Positions 6,434-13,984 of a stretch of 17,236 nt of DNA are shown one piece after another; positions within the stretch are counted from its first letter, which is position 1, and every line of letters starts with the position of its first letter. The translations under genes and the position numbers were made by a program. The DNA is taken from assembly GCA_030692905.1 (NCBI GenBank), contig JAUYBT010000079.1, forward strand, positions 1 to 17,236, in the 5' to 3' direction. The notes under the pieces are model-generated. The model did not search any database, was not told where the DNA came from, and was given only the letters and a program-made list of their open reading frames with translations. The stretch is from Bacteroidales bacterium (GTDB lineage: Bacteria > Bacteroidota > Bacteroidia > Bacteroidales > VadinHA17).

Positions 6434-7864
6434 TTATACTTTTAGTTTCTTCTCAATTTCATTTATCTGGTTTCTGAAATGTTTATCAGTGTCTATAAGG
6501 TTATTAACGGTCTTACAGGCATGCAAAACTGTTGCATGATCTTTGCCACCGATATGTGACCCTATGCTGGCCAGAGATGCTTTTGTAAGACTTTTTGAAA
6601 AATACATCGATACTTGCCTCGCCTGAACAATCTCTCTCTTTCTGGTCTTTCCCTGAATAAAATCAATAGGAATCTTATAATAGTCGCATACTATCTTCTG
6701 GATATATTCAATTGTTATTTCACGTCTTGCTGTACTAATAAGTTTTTCAACCATCAATCTGGCCAGGTCGAGTGTTATCTCTTTTCTGTTTAGTGTAGAT
6801 TGGGCATAAAGAGATATCAAAATAGCTTCAAGCTCCCTTATATTATTGGAGATATTTACAGCCAGAAATTCGAATATTTCTTCCGGTAATTCGATACCGT
6901 CGTTATATGCCTTCTTCTTTAGAACAGCCAGCCGGGTCTCATAATCAGGTCTTTGAAGATCAGCTTGTAGTCCCCATTTGAACCTTGAAAGAAGTCTCTG
7001 TTCCATTCCCTGAAGTTCGACTGGCGGTCTGTCGCATGTCAGAATCAACTGTTTTCCTGATTGATGGAGATGGTTGAAGATATGGAAGAATGTATCCTGT
7101 GTTTTTTCCTTTCCGGCAAACTCGTGGACATCATCCAGGATTAGGACATCAATCATCTGGTAGAAATGGAGAAAATCGTTTTTGTTATTATTTCTTACCG
7201 ATTCTACAAATTGAGTCTGAAACTTATTAGCATTGACATACAGGACGATCTTGTCAGGGTGCTTCTCTTTAACGAGTATTCCGATTGCCTGTGCAAGATG
7301 AGTTTTTCCTAGTCCGGAGTCACCATAGATCATCAACGGATTGAAAGCTGTTCCCCCGGGATTGTTGCCAACAGCAATTCCTGCAGACCTTGCCAGTCTA
7401 TTGCATTCCCCCTCCACGTAATTGCTAAAATTGTAATCAGGATTCAGTTTTGGATCAAAATGAACTTTTTTAATACCTGGAATAACGAATGGATTTTTTA
7501 TTGATGGTTGAGTAACATCGAAAGGAACCTGAACCGGTCTGTTATTAAGGTCTGTTTTATTTCTTGAAGGATATCTTACTGTATATGGTTTGCCATCGGA
7601 ATAATTTGTGTTCTCCATAACGACGTTATATTCAAGCTTCGCATCAGTTCCGATCTCTCGCCTGAGTGTCTTCCTTAGAATATCTATATACTGCTCTTCA
7701 AGATACTCGTAAAAAAACGGACTTGGCACCTGGATGGTAAGAACATTGTTTTCAAGTTTTAATGGAATGATCGGTTCAAACCATGTCTTGTAACTGATGG
7801 ATGGAATAATATCCCTTATTATCTGAAGACAGTTATTCCAAACGTCATTATGTGACTTATTCAT
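6434..7864 (-). CDS. dnaA: Chromosomal replication initiator protein DnaA
   Basis: Binds DnaA boxes, oligomerises at the origin with ATP and melts DNA. At 476 residues it has the usual four parts: domain I (about 1-80, with W-x-x-C-L and S-Y-K-T-W-F), a linker (about 85-130), the AAA+ domain (about 135-345) and the helix-turn-helix domain IV (about 375-476). Walker A is G-D-S-G-L-G-K-T at 181-188, Walker B V-L-I-L-D-D at 240-245, and R-L-L-S-R-F near 290 fits the arginine-finger region. The DnaA signature G-G-K-D-H-A-T-V-L-H-A-C is at 439-450. The gene starts with ATG at 7862-7864 and lacks an SD. It is the first gene of a probable dnaA-galK unit, with a possible promoter at 8043-8050 and a long AT-rich leader. 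Confidence 0.98.
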   Translation of the reverse strand: MNKSHNDVWNNCLQIIRDIIPSISYKTWFEPIIPLKLENNVLTIQVPSPFFYEYLEEQYIDILRKTLRREIGTDAKLEYNVVMENTNYSDGKPYTVRYPSRNKTDLNNRPVQVPFDVTQPSIKNPFVIPGIKKVHFDPKLNPDYNFSNYVEGECNRLARSAGIAVGNNPGGTAFNPLMIYGDSGLGKTHLAQAIGILVKEKHPDKIVLYVNANKFQTQFVESVRNNNKNDFLHFYQMIDVLILDDVHEFAGKEKTQDTFFHIFNHLHQSGKQLILTCDRPPVELQGMEQRLLSRFKWGLQADLQRPDYETRLAVLKKKAYNDGIELPEEIFEFLAVNISNNIRELEAILISLYAQSTLNRKEITLDLARLMVEKLISTARREITIEYIQKIVCDYYKIPIDFIQGKTRKREIVQARQVSMYFSKSLTKASLASIGSHIGGKDHATVLHACKTVNNLIDTDKHFRNQINEIEKKLKV

Positions 7865-8042
7865 GTAGGTTGGTTTTTTAAAATCTCTTGGTTAGAATCA
7901 AGCTGACTAAGGTAGCAATATTTGTAAAAAAAAGCTAATAAAAAAAATTATTTTTGCTTGATTTTCTCGAAAAAAGTATATGTTTTTAATCATCAGCAAC
8001 TTATGAAAATGATTTTTTTATTTTAATTAAAACATTGAATAT

Positions 8043-8050
8043 CAAATATA
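8043..8050 (-). promoter_or_regulatory. Candidate -7 promoter element for dnaA
   Basis: Read on the minus strand this is TATATTTG, an exact TAnnTTTG match. It would give a leader of about 170 nt before the dnaA ATG. No clear -33 TTTG is present, and in such AT-rich DNA a chance match is possible. Confidence 0.35.
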
Positions 8051-8084
8051 TATGATTATAAGTATTGGTTTGTTGGTGTAACAC

Positions 8085-8099
8085 AACTCATTATGAGTT
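8085..8099. repeat. 15-bp perfect palindrome upstream of dnaA
   Basis: AACTCAT and ATGAGTT flank a single central T. The next bases on both sides are C and do not pair. It lies about 35 bp upstream of the candidate dnaA -7 element, a position suited to an activator or repressor site. It has no T-tract suggestive of a terminator. Confidence 0.5.
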
Positions 8100-8133
8100 C
8101 TTACTCAAAATTCAACATAATCTCACTATAATG

Positions 8134-8149
8134 ATGACTATTTTGTCAT
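8134..8149. repeat. Inverted repeat ATGAC-N6-GTCAT
   Basis: Two 5-bp arms (8134-8138, 8145-8149) are separated by TATTTT. It could be a protein-binding half-site pair or a weak hairpin after the MCE gene. Arms this short may arise by chance. Confidence 0.25.
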
Positions 8150-8200
8150 AAGTTAAGATTTTTTTTTTAAGATCAAGATAATCTGAATTTTAGAAAAATA

Positions 8201-9154
8201 TTATTTAGAAGGAGCACTTTTTTTACCGAAGATTGAAAAGTGGACATATTTTTTGGGATTTGCCTTCATATCCTGTAAAAGTACATTTAAACTCTCCAGA
8301 CTACTGGTCAGATTTGTATAAAGCGTGTCATTTGTCAGGAATTGACCCGCAGTTCCTTTACCATTATTCATATTGTCTATCAAAAGGGCAGCTTTTTCAA
8401 GACTTGCTTTAAGGTTCGATACAGAAGTATAGATGTCAGCTGCTGCAAGGGTATCGGTAATTGCTTCAAGATTGCTGAATGTACTGCTCATCTTTTCCGA
8501 ATTATCCGAAAGCATCTTGCTGAACTTATTGATATTATCAAGTGTGGCTTTAAGTTCCTGTTCTTTTGATCCGATTATCTTGTCAAGGCTCTCTGTGGTA
8601 CTGTTAAGGTTGGCAAGAGTTCCGCCAAGATCCTTCTTAAAATCAGCATCCATTACTTCATTTACCGAACTAATGACAGAATCGAGGACGATAATTAGAT
8701 TTGTGATCTTATCTTTAACCGGTAACAGTTCCGTTTCCACTTTATCCATAAGTGATTCTGCAACCCAGCCGGGGATTGTATCGCCATCAGAATATGTTCC
8801 AGGACCATTACCATAAACAAATTGAACCTTCATTCCTCCCAGAAGTGATATTGGAACAATTTCTGCAATTGTATTCTTTGGGAGCTTAAAATCCTTGCTT
8901 ACTGAAAATACAACTAATAGTCTGCCACTTTCAGCATCGATAAAATCAATCGATTGAACAACACCTACTTTATATCCGTTGATTTCAACCGGGCTTGATT
9001 CTGCCAATCCGCCTATCTTATCATAAACAGTATAATAATAAGCCGAATTGGTAAAAAAATCTTTTCCCTTAAGAAAATTGTATAACCAGATAAAAACCAA
9101 TATTGTCAATAATGCAGCTGCGCCAACCTTGACTTCGTTTGAGATCTTTTTCAT
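8201..9154 (-). CDS. MCE-domain (MlaD-like) phospholipid-transport substrate-binding protein
   Basis: A 317-residue inner-membrane-anchored periplasmic protein. One membrane segment is at about 10-28. The MCE domain (about 37-117) carries G-L-A-E-S-S-P-V-E-I-N-G-Y-K-V-G-V-V and I-S-L-L-G-G-M-K-V. A long helical, coiled-coil-like tail (about 135-295) follows, ending with N-N-G-K-G-T-A-G-Q-F-L and a basic C-terminus. MlaD-type proteins form hexamers that carry phospholipids between membranes with an ABC transporter (MlaE/MlaF); those partner genes are not in this window. It follows the amidase gene by 13 bp and probably shares its transcript, and an LptD-like protein sits across the divergent promoter, so the setting is envelope biogenesis. 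The family call is firm; transport direction and partners are unknown. I leave the symbol blank because this is a Bacteroidota variant. Confidence 0.92.
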   Translation of the reverse strand: MKKISNEVKVGAAALLTILVFIWLYNFLKGKDFFTNSAYYYTVYDKIGGLAESSPVEINGYKVGVVQSIDFIDAESGRLLVVFSVSKDFKLPKNTIAEIVPISLLGGMKVQFVYGNGPGTYSDGDTIPGWVAESLMDKVETELLPVKDKITNLIIVLDSVISSVNEVMDADFKKDLGGTLANLNSTTESLDKIIGSKEQELKATLDNINKFSKMLSDNSEKMSSTFSNLEAITDTLAAADIYTSVSNLKASLEKAALLIDNMNNGKGTAGQFLTNDTLYTNLTSSLESLNVLLQDMKANPKKYVHFSIFGKKSAPSK

Positions 9155-9167
9155 TTAATATTTTATT

Positions 9168-10325
9168 TTATTTTTTATTTTTTTGCTCCAAAGCCTGTTG
9201 CAAAGGTAATATTTTGTTGTCTTTAACTGCTATTATGAATGCATCAGGATATACAGCTTCTATCTTTTTCCTGTACCTGACAGCAGCGGAATAATCAGTA
9301 AAACTGCCGGTAACGTATCTGAAGCGATCCTGAGTATCTAATTCAACAACATCTGTCAACCCATTGAAATTTCGGGGATTAACTTCATTTTTTGACGAGA
9401 AGGAGGCGATCTGAACCATAAATACTATTTCTCCTGCCGGTGAAATTACCGGTGTGGAAATGTCAGGTTCCGGTTCGGGATTCTGGTTCTTTTCCGGAGA
9501 CATGCCACTCTTACTGTCAATCTCACTGATATAGTCTCTGCAGGCCTTGAAAAGGGCAGAAGAAAGATAATCCTGACCCTGTTTTGAGTTAAGATACTTT
9601 TCCTCAGAAGGATTAGTAATAAAACCAGTTTCTGTAAGAACACTGGGCATGGTTGTCATGAACAATACCCAGAACCCGGCCTGTTTGACTCCTCTGTCTG
9701 TTCTGTATATCTTCTCTTTGTATTGGGTTTGAATTTTTGATGCCAAACCTGTGCTCTGTTCCTGAAAAATGTTTTGCATCAGTGTAAACATGATATATGA
9801 TTCCGGCGATTTGGAATCAAATCCTTCATATTTAGTGGAGAAATCATCTTCCAGAAGTATCACCTCATTCTCTTTCTTTGCAACTTCAAAATTCTGATCA
9901 TTTTTTGCCAATCCCATTATAAAGGTCTCGGTTCCCTGAATATTTTTTGATTTTGCCCAGTTGGCATGTATTGAAATGAACAAATCGGCATTATTCTTAT
10001 TGGCAATATTGGCACGGTCCCTTAGTTCAACGAATGTATCATTTTTCCTTGTATAGATTACAGTTACATTCTTGATATTCTGTTCAATATATTCGCCCGT
10101 TCTAAGAGCAATTGCTAATGTGATATTCTTTTCATAGCTGAAGGATCCCACAGCCCCGGGATCTTTCCCTCCATGTCCTGCATCAATCACAATTACCCAG
10201 CCCTTATCATTCTTCAAAGCTGATGCTGAACCTGAAACAATAATGAATGCAATAAAGAGAAAAATCAATTTTACTATATATATATTATTGGTATGAAGTT
10301 TGCCGTTTTTAATTCCTGTACTCAT
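9168..10325 (-). CDS. N-acetylmuramoyl-L-alanine amidase (Amidase_3) with a C-terminal SPOR-like domain
   Basis: Cuts the amide bond between muramic acid and L-Ala in peptidoglycan, mainly during cell separation. The 385 residues begin with an extended basic n-region and a hydrophobic core at 16-34; A-S-A near 34-36 suits signal peptidase cleavage. The catalytic domain (about 42-265) has zinc ligands H51 in I-D-A-G-H-G-G, E65 in Y-E-K-N and H120 in S-I-H-A-N, plus catalytic E232 in T-E-T-G-F. An insert of about 50 residues (140-190) between the last His and the Glu resembles the regulatory helix insertion seen in AmiC-type enzymes. After a Pro/Glu linker, residues 300-372 (M-V-Q-I-A-S-F ... 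Y-V-T-G-S-F) look like a SPOR domain, which binds denuded septal glycans. It is the first gene of the amidase-MCE pair, divergent from the LptD-like gene. Confidence 0.93.
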   Translation of the reverse strand: MSTGIKNGKLHTNNIYIVKLIFLFIAFIIVSGSASALKNDKGWVIVIDAGHGGKDPGAVGSFSYEKNITLAIALRTGEYIEQNIKNVTVIYTRKNDTFVELRDRANIANKNNADLFISIHANWAKSKNIQGTETFIMGLAKNDQNFEVAKKENEVILLEDDFSTKYEGFDSKSPESYIMFTLMQNIFQEQSTGLASKIQTQYKEKIYRTDRGVKQAGFWVLFMTTMPSVLTETGFITNPSEEKYLNSKQGQDYLSSALFKACRDYISEIDSKSGMSPEKNQNPEPEPDISTPVISPAGEIVFMVQIASFSSKNEVNPRNFNGLTDVVELDTQDRFRYVTGSFTDYSAAVRYRKKIEAVYPDAFIIAVKDNKILPLQQALEQKNKK

Positions 10326-10346
10326 TTTTAGTTCATGTTTTTTAAT

Positions 10347-10354
10347 TAGTTTTG
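10347..10354 (+). promoter_or_regulatory. -7 promoter element for the LptD-like gene
   Basis: TAGTTTTG is an exact TAnnTTTG match within the 78-bp divergent gap, leaving a leader of about 45 nt to the TTG at 10404. A T-rich stretch near 10325-10329 stands where a -33 box would be, without a clear TTTG. Confidence 0.45.
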
Positions 10355-10386
10355 CGCTTGCATCCCGGTATCACACAAAAACTATA

Positions 10387-10394
10387 CAAAAATA
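10387..10394 (-). promoter_or_regulatory. -7 promoter element for the amidase-MCE pair
   Basis: Read on the minus strand this is TATTTTTG, an exact TAnnTTTG match, about 60 bp before the amidase ATG. Together with the element at 10347-10354 it makes two overlapping, opposed promoters in 78 bp. Confidence 0.45.
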
Positions 10395-10403
10395 GTATTT
10401 AAG

Positions 10404-13076
10404 TTGTATTTTTTTAAAGAAAAGCGGTTACTTGTAGTGTTCCTCGTAATGGTCCAATCTATTTCATTGTTCTCTCAGGAAGACAAAAATGTTATGGACA
10501 CATTAATTATTCAACAGGATTCTGTGATAACCTATACCACTCTGAAAAACTTACGCCGCCCCTCGCCCAATGCTATTGACTCGAAGGTTACCTATACAGC
10601 AGTTGGTTATAAAAAAGTAGATATAATCAACAAGAAAGTGGTTCTTGTCAATGCAGCTAAGGTAAATTACGGAGAAATCGAAATCAAGGCCGATTCGATT
10701 GTTTTTGATATGAAAACAAACCTTCTTTTTGCGGTTGGAAGAATGGATACAACCGGGAAAATTTCAGGTAAGCCGGTTTTTAAAGAAGGAGCACAGGAAT
10801 ATGAAGCTGATACGCTTACATATAATTTTAAAACGCATAATGGTTTTGCTAAAAACATTATCACAAAACAGGAAGGTGGACTCCTCCTCAACACTTCTTT
10901 CACCAAACTTTTTGAAGATGGAACATCGAACATAGCGCAAAGCAAAATTTCGACATGTGATGCCGATACCCCTCACTTTTATATCGATTTACGCCGTGCA
11001 AAAGTATACCCAGGCAAAAAGATTATTTCCGGCCCGGGTAACCTGGTACTCGAGGGAATACCATTACCACTGTTTATTCCTTTCGGCTTTTTTCCTATCC
11101 AGACCAAAAGAGTTGCATCGGGATTACTGATCCCCCGTATTGGCGAGGAACGGACACGGGGTTATTCACTTACTGAAGGGGGCTATTATTTTGCATTAAG
11201 CGATTATTTTGATCTGTCCCTGAAAGGAAACCTATACTCAAATGGCACCTGGATGGTTACAGCACAAACCAGCTATAACAGACTATATAAATACAGCGGA
11301 AATTTTTCTTTTAGTTACGCTAATAATAAGATGGGACACAAAGGATTGCCTGATTACAACGAATCCAAGAACTACAGTGTAGGGTGGACCTATACTCAGG
11401 ATGCAAAAGCTGCACCGGGCTCCAGATTTTCTGCCAGTGTGAATATGAGTTCCAGCGGGTACGATCGTAATAACAGTTATACTGTTAACGAACATGTAAC
11501 AACCCAACGCCAATCAAGTGTAAGTTATTCCAAATCATGGGATGGAACCCCCTTCAATCTGTCGGTAAGTGCGAACCATAGTCAGAATGTAAAAAATAAA
11601 ACTATAAGTCTTAATCTCCCCAAGGTCAGTTTTAATGCAGGAAGGATTTATCTGTTCAGGGGTAAAAATAGTTCAGGACCAACAAAATGGTACCAGGAAC
11701 TTCAACTTTCATATACTGCATCGCTTGATAATCAAATAAATACATATGACAGTCTCCTGTTTACATCTGCAATCTGGAAAAATATGAAAAATGGTTTCAA
11801 GCATGATATTCCCTTAAGTTTTCAGATCCGTCCTTTCAAAAATTTTTCGATCTCCCCGTCTGTAACCTATTCAGGGGTCATGTATACTCAAAAGATCATA
11901 AAAAATTGGAAACCTGATTATATCAATCCTGATAATAATCAAAGAGTACCATCAGTTGTCAATGATACAATCAGGGGTGTTTTTTATGGACAGGCATTCA
12001 ACCCATCAATCAGTGCAAGTTTTAACCCTCAGTTATTCGGTACATTTTCTTTTACAAATCCAGATTCAAGACTTCAGGCAATCCGTCATGTGATCAAGCC
12101 TTCGGTAAGCTTTAGTTTTGTTCCTGCTCTCGAAGGGCTCAGCTCAAAAAAGATGTACAGACAAGTGCAAATAGATACAACAGGGAAAATGAGTCCATAC
12201 TACTCCATTTATGAAGGAAATATTTTTGGCACACCTTCCTTATCACAGAAAAGCGGAAATATTTCATTAAGCCTTATTAACATTGTGGAGGCCAAAGTAT
12301 TTGAGCGGAATGACACAACAGGAAAAGCAAAGAAGGTTAAGATTATCGATAATTTTGGCATAAATACCTCTTATAATGTTTTTGCTGACTCAATGAAATG
12401 GGCTCCGGTTTCCATGCAGATAAGGACAACAATCCTTGAGAACATTGGTGTTTCTGCTAACAGCAGTTTTTCACTTTATGGCCTCGATAGCAAAGGAAGA
12501 ACTATCGGTACCTTTGCATATACTCAGAATAAGAAATTAATGAGGCTTAATAATTTTACAACAAGTCTCAATTTTAGCCTTAGCGATTTCCTTAAGGGAA
12601 ACAAGGATAAGAAAAAAACAAATACCCCTCCTCAGAACGCGTTAACTCAGGGGGCCGCGGGAAATAACGGAATGGCTGGTCCAAATGATCTTGCACAGCA
12701 GAATGCAGGTGCAGTGCTCCGCGACGAATACGGCTATCCGGTTTTTGATGTTCCATGGACGCTTAATTTAAGTTATAGCCTCAACTATTACAAGTCGGGT
12801 TTGAAGTCAAATATTTCTCAGACTCTTTCTTTTAGTGGAAATGTATCGATTACCAAGAAGATGTCCATGACATATACAAGTGGATATGATTTCACCGGTA
12901 AGGAGATTACAATGACACAGATAGGAATGACACGTGACCTTCATTGCTGGGAGATGAGCTTAAACTGGGTACCCAACGGTTCTATGCAAATGTGGAACTT
13001 TACCATAAGAGTTAAAGCCTCAGTGCTTGGCGATCTGAAATACGAAAGGAGAAAAGATTTCCATGACACCTACTAA
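10404..13076 (+). CDS. LptD/OstA-like outer-membrane LPS-assembly protein
   Basis: An 890-residue outer-membrane protein. The TTG at 10404 is preferred over the ATG at 10449 because it restores a full signal peptide (M-Y-F-F-K-E-K-R, then a hydrophobic core and a cleavage-like S-L-F-S-Q). Residues about 60-190 form an OstA-like beta region (A-V-G-Y-K-K-V-D, K-A-D-S-I-V-F-D, Y-E-A-D-T-L-T-Y), matching the periplasmic jellyroll that accepts lipopolysaccharide. The rest is a long alternating-strand barrel, with P-L-P-L-F-I-P-F-G-F-F-P at its start. A loop rich in Lys, then Asn, Gln, Gly and Ala is at about 732-772. Only two Cys are visible in the mature part (C185 in S-T-C-D-A-D and one near the C-terminus in L-H-C-W-E-M), so the E. 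coli-type four-Cys disulphide scheme is absent. The protein ends in Tyr, as many barrels do. ridA follows 17 bp later. Confidence 0.88.
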   Translation: MYFFKEKRLLVVFLVMVQSISLFSQEDKNVMDTLIIQQDSVITYTTLKNLRRPSPNAIDSKVTYTAVGYKKVDIINKKVVLVNAAKVNYGEIEIKADSIVFDMKTNLLFAVGRMDTTGKISGKPVFKEGAQEYEADTLTYNFKTHNGFAKNIITKQEGGLLLNTSFTKLFEDGTSNIAQSKISTCDADTPHFYIDLRRAKVYPGKKIISGPGNLVLEGIPLPLFIPFGFFPIQTKRVASGLLIPRIGEERTRGYSLTEGGYYFALSDYFDLSLKGNLYSNGTWMVTAQTSYNRLYKYSGNFSFSYANNKMGHKGLPDYNESKNYSVGWTYTQDAKAAPGSRFSASVNMSSSGYDRNNSYTVNEHVTTQRQSSVSYSKSWDGTPFNLSVSANHSQNVKNKTISLNLPKVSFNAGRIYLFRGKNSSGPTKWYQELQLSYTASLDNQINTYDSLLFTSAIWKNMKNGFKHDIPLSFQIRPFKNFSISPSVTYSGVMYTQKIIKNWKPDYINPDNNQRVPSVVNDTIRGVFYGQAFNPSISASFNPQLFGTFSFTNPDSRLQAIRHVIKPSVSFSFVPALEGLSSKKMYRQVQIDTTGKMSPYYSIYEGNIFGTPSLSQKSGNISLSLINIVEAKVFERNDTTGKAKKVKIIDNFGINTSYNVFADSMKWAPVSMQIRTTILENIGVSANSSFSLYGLDSKGRTIGTFAYTQNKKLMRLNNFTTSLNFSLSDFLKGNKDKKKTNTPPQNALTQGAAGNNGMAGPNDLAQQNAGAVLRDEYGYPVFDVPWTLNLSYSLNYYKSGLKSNISQTLSFSGNVSITKKMSMTYTSGYDFTGKEITMTQIGMTRDLHCWEMSLNWVPNGSMQMWNFTIRVKASVLGDLKYERRKDFHDTY

Positions 13077-13093
13077 AACTAATATATGACATC

Positions 13094-13471
13094 ATGAAGA
13101 AGATTTTCAGCACATCAAGAGCTCCTGCCGCAATAGGACCTTATAGTCAGGCCGTTGAAATGAGGAATACACTTTACGTTTCCGGTCAGATTCCTATTAA
13201 TCCTGAAACAGGAAAGTTAGTTGAAGGCGACATAACAGTACAGACAGAACGGGTCTTTAGAAGTATTTCCGCTATACTTGACGTAGCAGGCTATTCTTTT
13301 ATTGATGTTGTTAAATCAACATGTATCCTAAGCGATATATCTAACTTCAAAGCTATGAATGAAGTCTATGCCAGATATTACCCTGAAAAACAACCGGCAA
13401 GATCTGCATTTGCTGCTAAGGAGTTGCCCCTGGGTGCTTTAATAGAAATAGAAACAATTGCTATGAAATAA
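13094..13471 (+). CDS. ridA: Reactive imine/enamine deaminase, RidA family
   Basis: Hydrolyses reactive 2-aminoacrylate-type enamines and imines released by PLP enzymes. The 125 residues match the usual trimeric Rid subunit. G-P-Y-S-Q-A is at 15-20, the carboxylate-binding Arg is R103 in P-A-R-S-A-F, and the water-activating Glu is E118 in L-I-E-I-E, so it fits the active RidA class. No SD precedes the ATG. A four-codon mini-frame (ATG-ACA-TCA-TGA, 13086-13097) overlaps the start but is probably incidental. It sits 17 bp after the LptD-like gene and is probably co-transcribed with it; a functional link between the two is not obvious. A strong hairpin follows at once. Identification is secure. 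Confidence 0.95.
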   Translation: MKKIFSTSRAPAAIGPYSQAVEMRNTLYVSGQIPINPETGKLVEGDITVQTERVFRSISAILDVAGYSFIDVVKSTCILSDISNFKAMNEVYARYYPEKQPARSAFAAKELPLGALIEIETIAMK

Positions 13472-13509
13472 ATAAAGAGGAACATAGCCTTGGCATGTCC
13501 CTCTTTATT
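13471..13509. terminator. Bidirectional hairpin terminator between ridA and rplI
   Basis: Perfect 10-bp arms AATAAAGAGG (13471-13480) and CCTCTTTATT (13500-13509) enclose a 19-nt loop in which ACAT and ATGT can pair further. The left arm begins in the ridA stop codon and the right arm ends 14 bp before the rplI stop. The A/T-rich outer part of each arm gives a U-rich tail in both directions, fitting a shared terminator for two convergent operons. Confidence 0.8.
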
Positions 13510-13523
13510 ATATTAAGGATACC

Positions 13524-13970
13524 TTATTCTCCTTTGATCTCAAAATCAATTTCAACTCTTACATCCCTGTGAAGTTTGATAACAGCTTTGTAATTACCGA
13601 CTTCCTTAATCTGATCTTCAGGGAGGGTAATGTTTTTACGGTCAATATCAAATCCTTTTTCCTTCAGTGACTCAGCTATCTGGATAGTGTTAACTGAACC
13701 AAAAATTTTCCCTGATGTACTGGTTTTTGCACCTACGATAATTTTTACATCAGCCAGTTTGCCTGCTATTGCCTGGGCTGCTATCTTAATCTTCTCTTCT
13801 TTATGAGCTCTCTGCCTGAGATTTTCAGTATGCATCTTTTTTGCTGAAGATGATGCAGCAATGGCATAGCCCTGTGGAATCAGAAAATTTCTTCCGTACC
13901 CGTTTTTAACATTTACGATATCGTCCTTCTGCCCAAGCTTGTTGACGTCCTGTATTAATATAATTTCCAT
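13524..13970 (-). CDS. rplI: 50S ribosomal protein bL9
   Basis: A 148-residue bL9, which binds 23S rRNA near the L1 stalk base and helps keep frame. The N-terminal domain has the family signature (V-N-V-K-N-G-Y-G-R-N-F-L-I-P), the central Lys/Ala-rich helix runs at about 40-75, and a C-terminal domain with I-F-G-S-V-N-T follows. It is the last gene of rpsF-rpsR-rplI, 12 nt after rpsR. A perfect AAGGAGG ribosome binding site starts in the rpsR stop codon, 7 nt before the ATG, which is unlike nearly every other gene in the window. Transcription probably ends at the shared hairpin. Identification is secure. Confidence 0.98.
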   Translation of the reverse strand: MEIILIQDVNKLGQKDDIVNVKNGYGRNFLIPQGYAIAASSSAKKMHTENLRQRAHKEEKIKIAAQAIAGKLADVKIIVGAKTSTSGKIFGSVNTIQIAESLKEKGFDIDRKNITLPEDQIKEVGNYKAVIKLHRDVRVEIDFEIKGE

Positions 13971-13977
13971 ATTTAAT

Positions 13978-13984
13978 CCTCCTT
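13978..13984 (-). promoter_or_regulatory. Perfect Shine-Dalgarno AAGGAGG before rplI
   Basis: The minus strand reads AAGGAGG, fully complementary to the usual 16S 3' tail, with a 7-nt spacer (ATTAAAT) to the ATG. It overlaps the rpsR stop codon. Such a site is notable in this phylum, where SD use is rare. Confidence 0.85.

Larger units (their letters stand above)
7865..8200. other. 336-bp AT-rich gap upstream of dnaA
   Basis: No gene is seen here. The region lies between the stop of the MCE gene and the start of dnaA and is very rich in A/T runs. It contains a -7-like element, an exact 15-bp palindrome at 8085-8099 directly next to a 9-bp one (GTGTAACAC, 8076-8084), and a second dyad ATGAC-N6-GTCAT at 8134-8149. 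I found no TTATCCACA-type DnaA boxes, so it does not look like a standard origin. A regulatory leader for dnaA is the more likely role. Confidence 0.6.

Noticed and set aside
7865..8200. Replication origin next to dnaA
   Set aside because: The gap is AT-rich, but I see no DnaA-box cluster in it, and dnaA proximity alone is weak evidence for an origin in this phylum.
8433..8816. 127-codon plus-strand open frame inside the MCE gene
   Set aside because: It is antisense to the coiled tail of the MCE protein, a region of biased composition that leaves the opposite frame open. It has no promoter or family features.
12612..12618. Seven-A run in the LptD-like gene as another frameshift site
   Set aside because: The register is AAG AAA AAA ACA, so the heptamer in zero frame is G AAA AAA, not a standard slippery sequence. 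No product boundary is expected there.
13086..13097. Four-codon mini-frame overlapping the ridA start as a regulatory leader peptide
   Set aside because: ATG-ACA-TCA-TGA is too short to carry evidence and has no SD. Chance is the simpler explanation.
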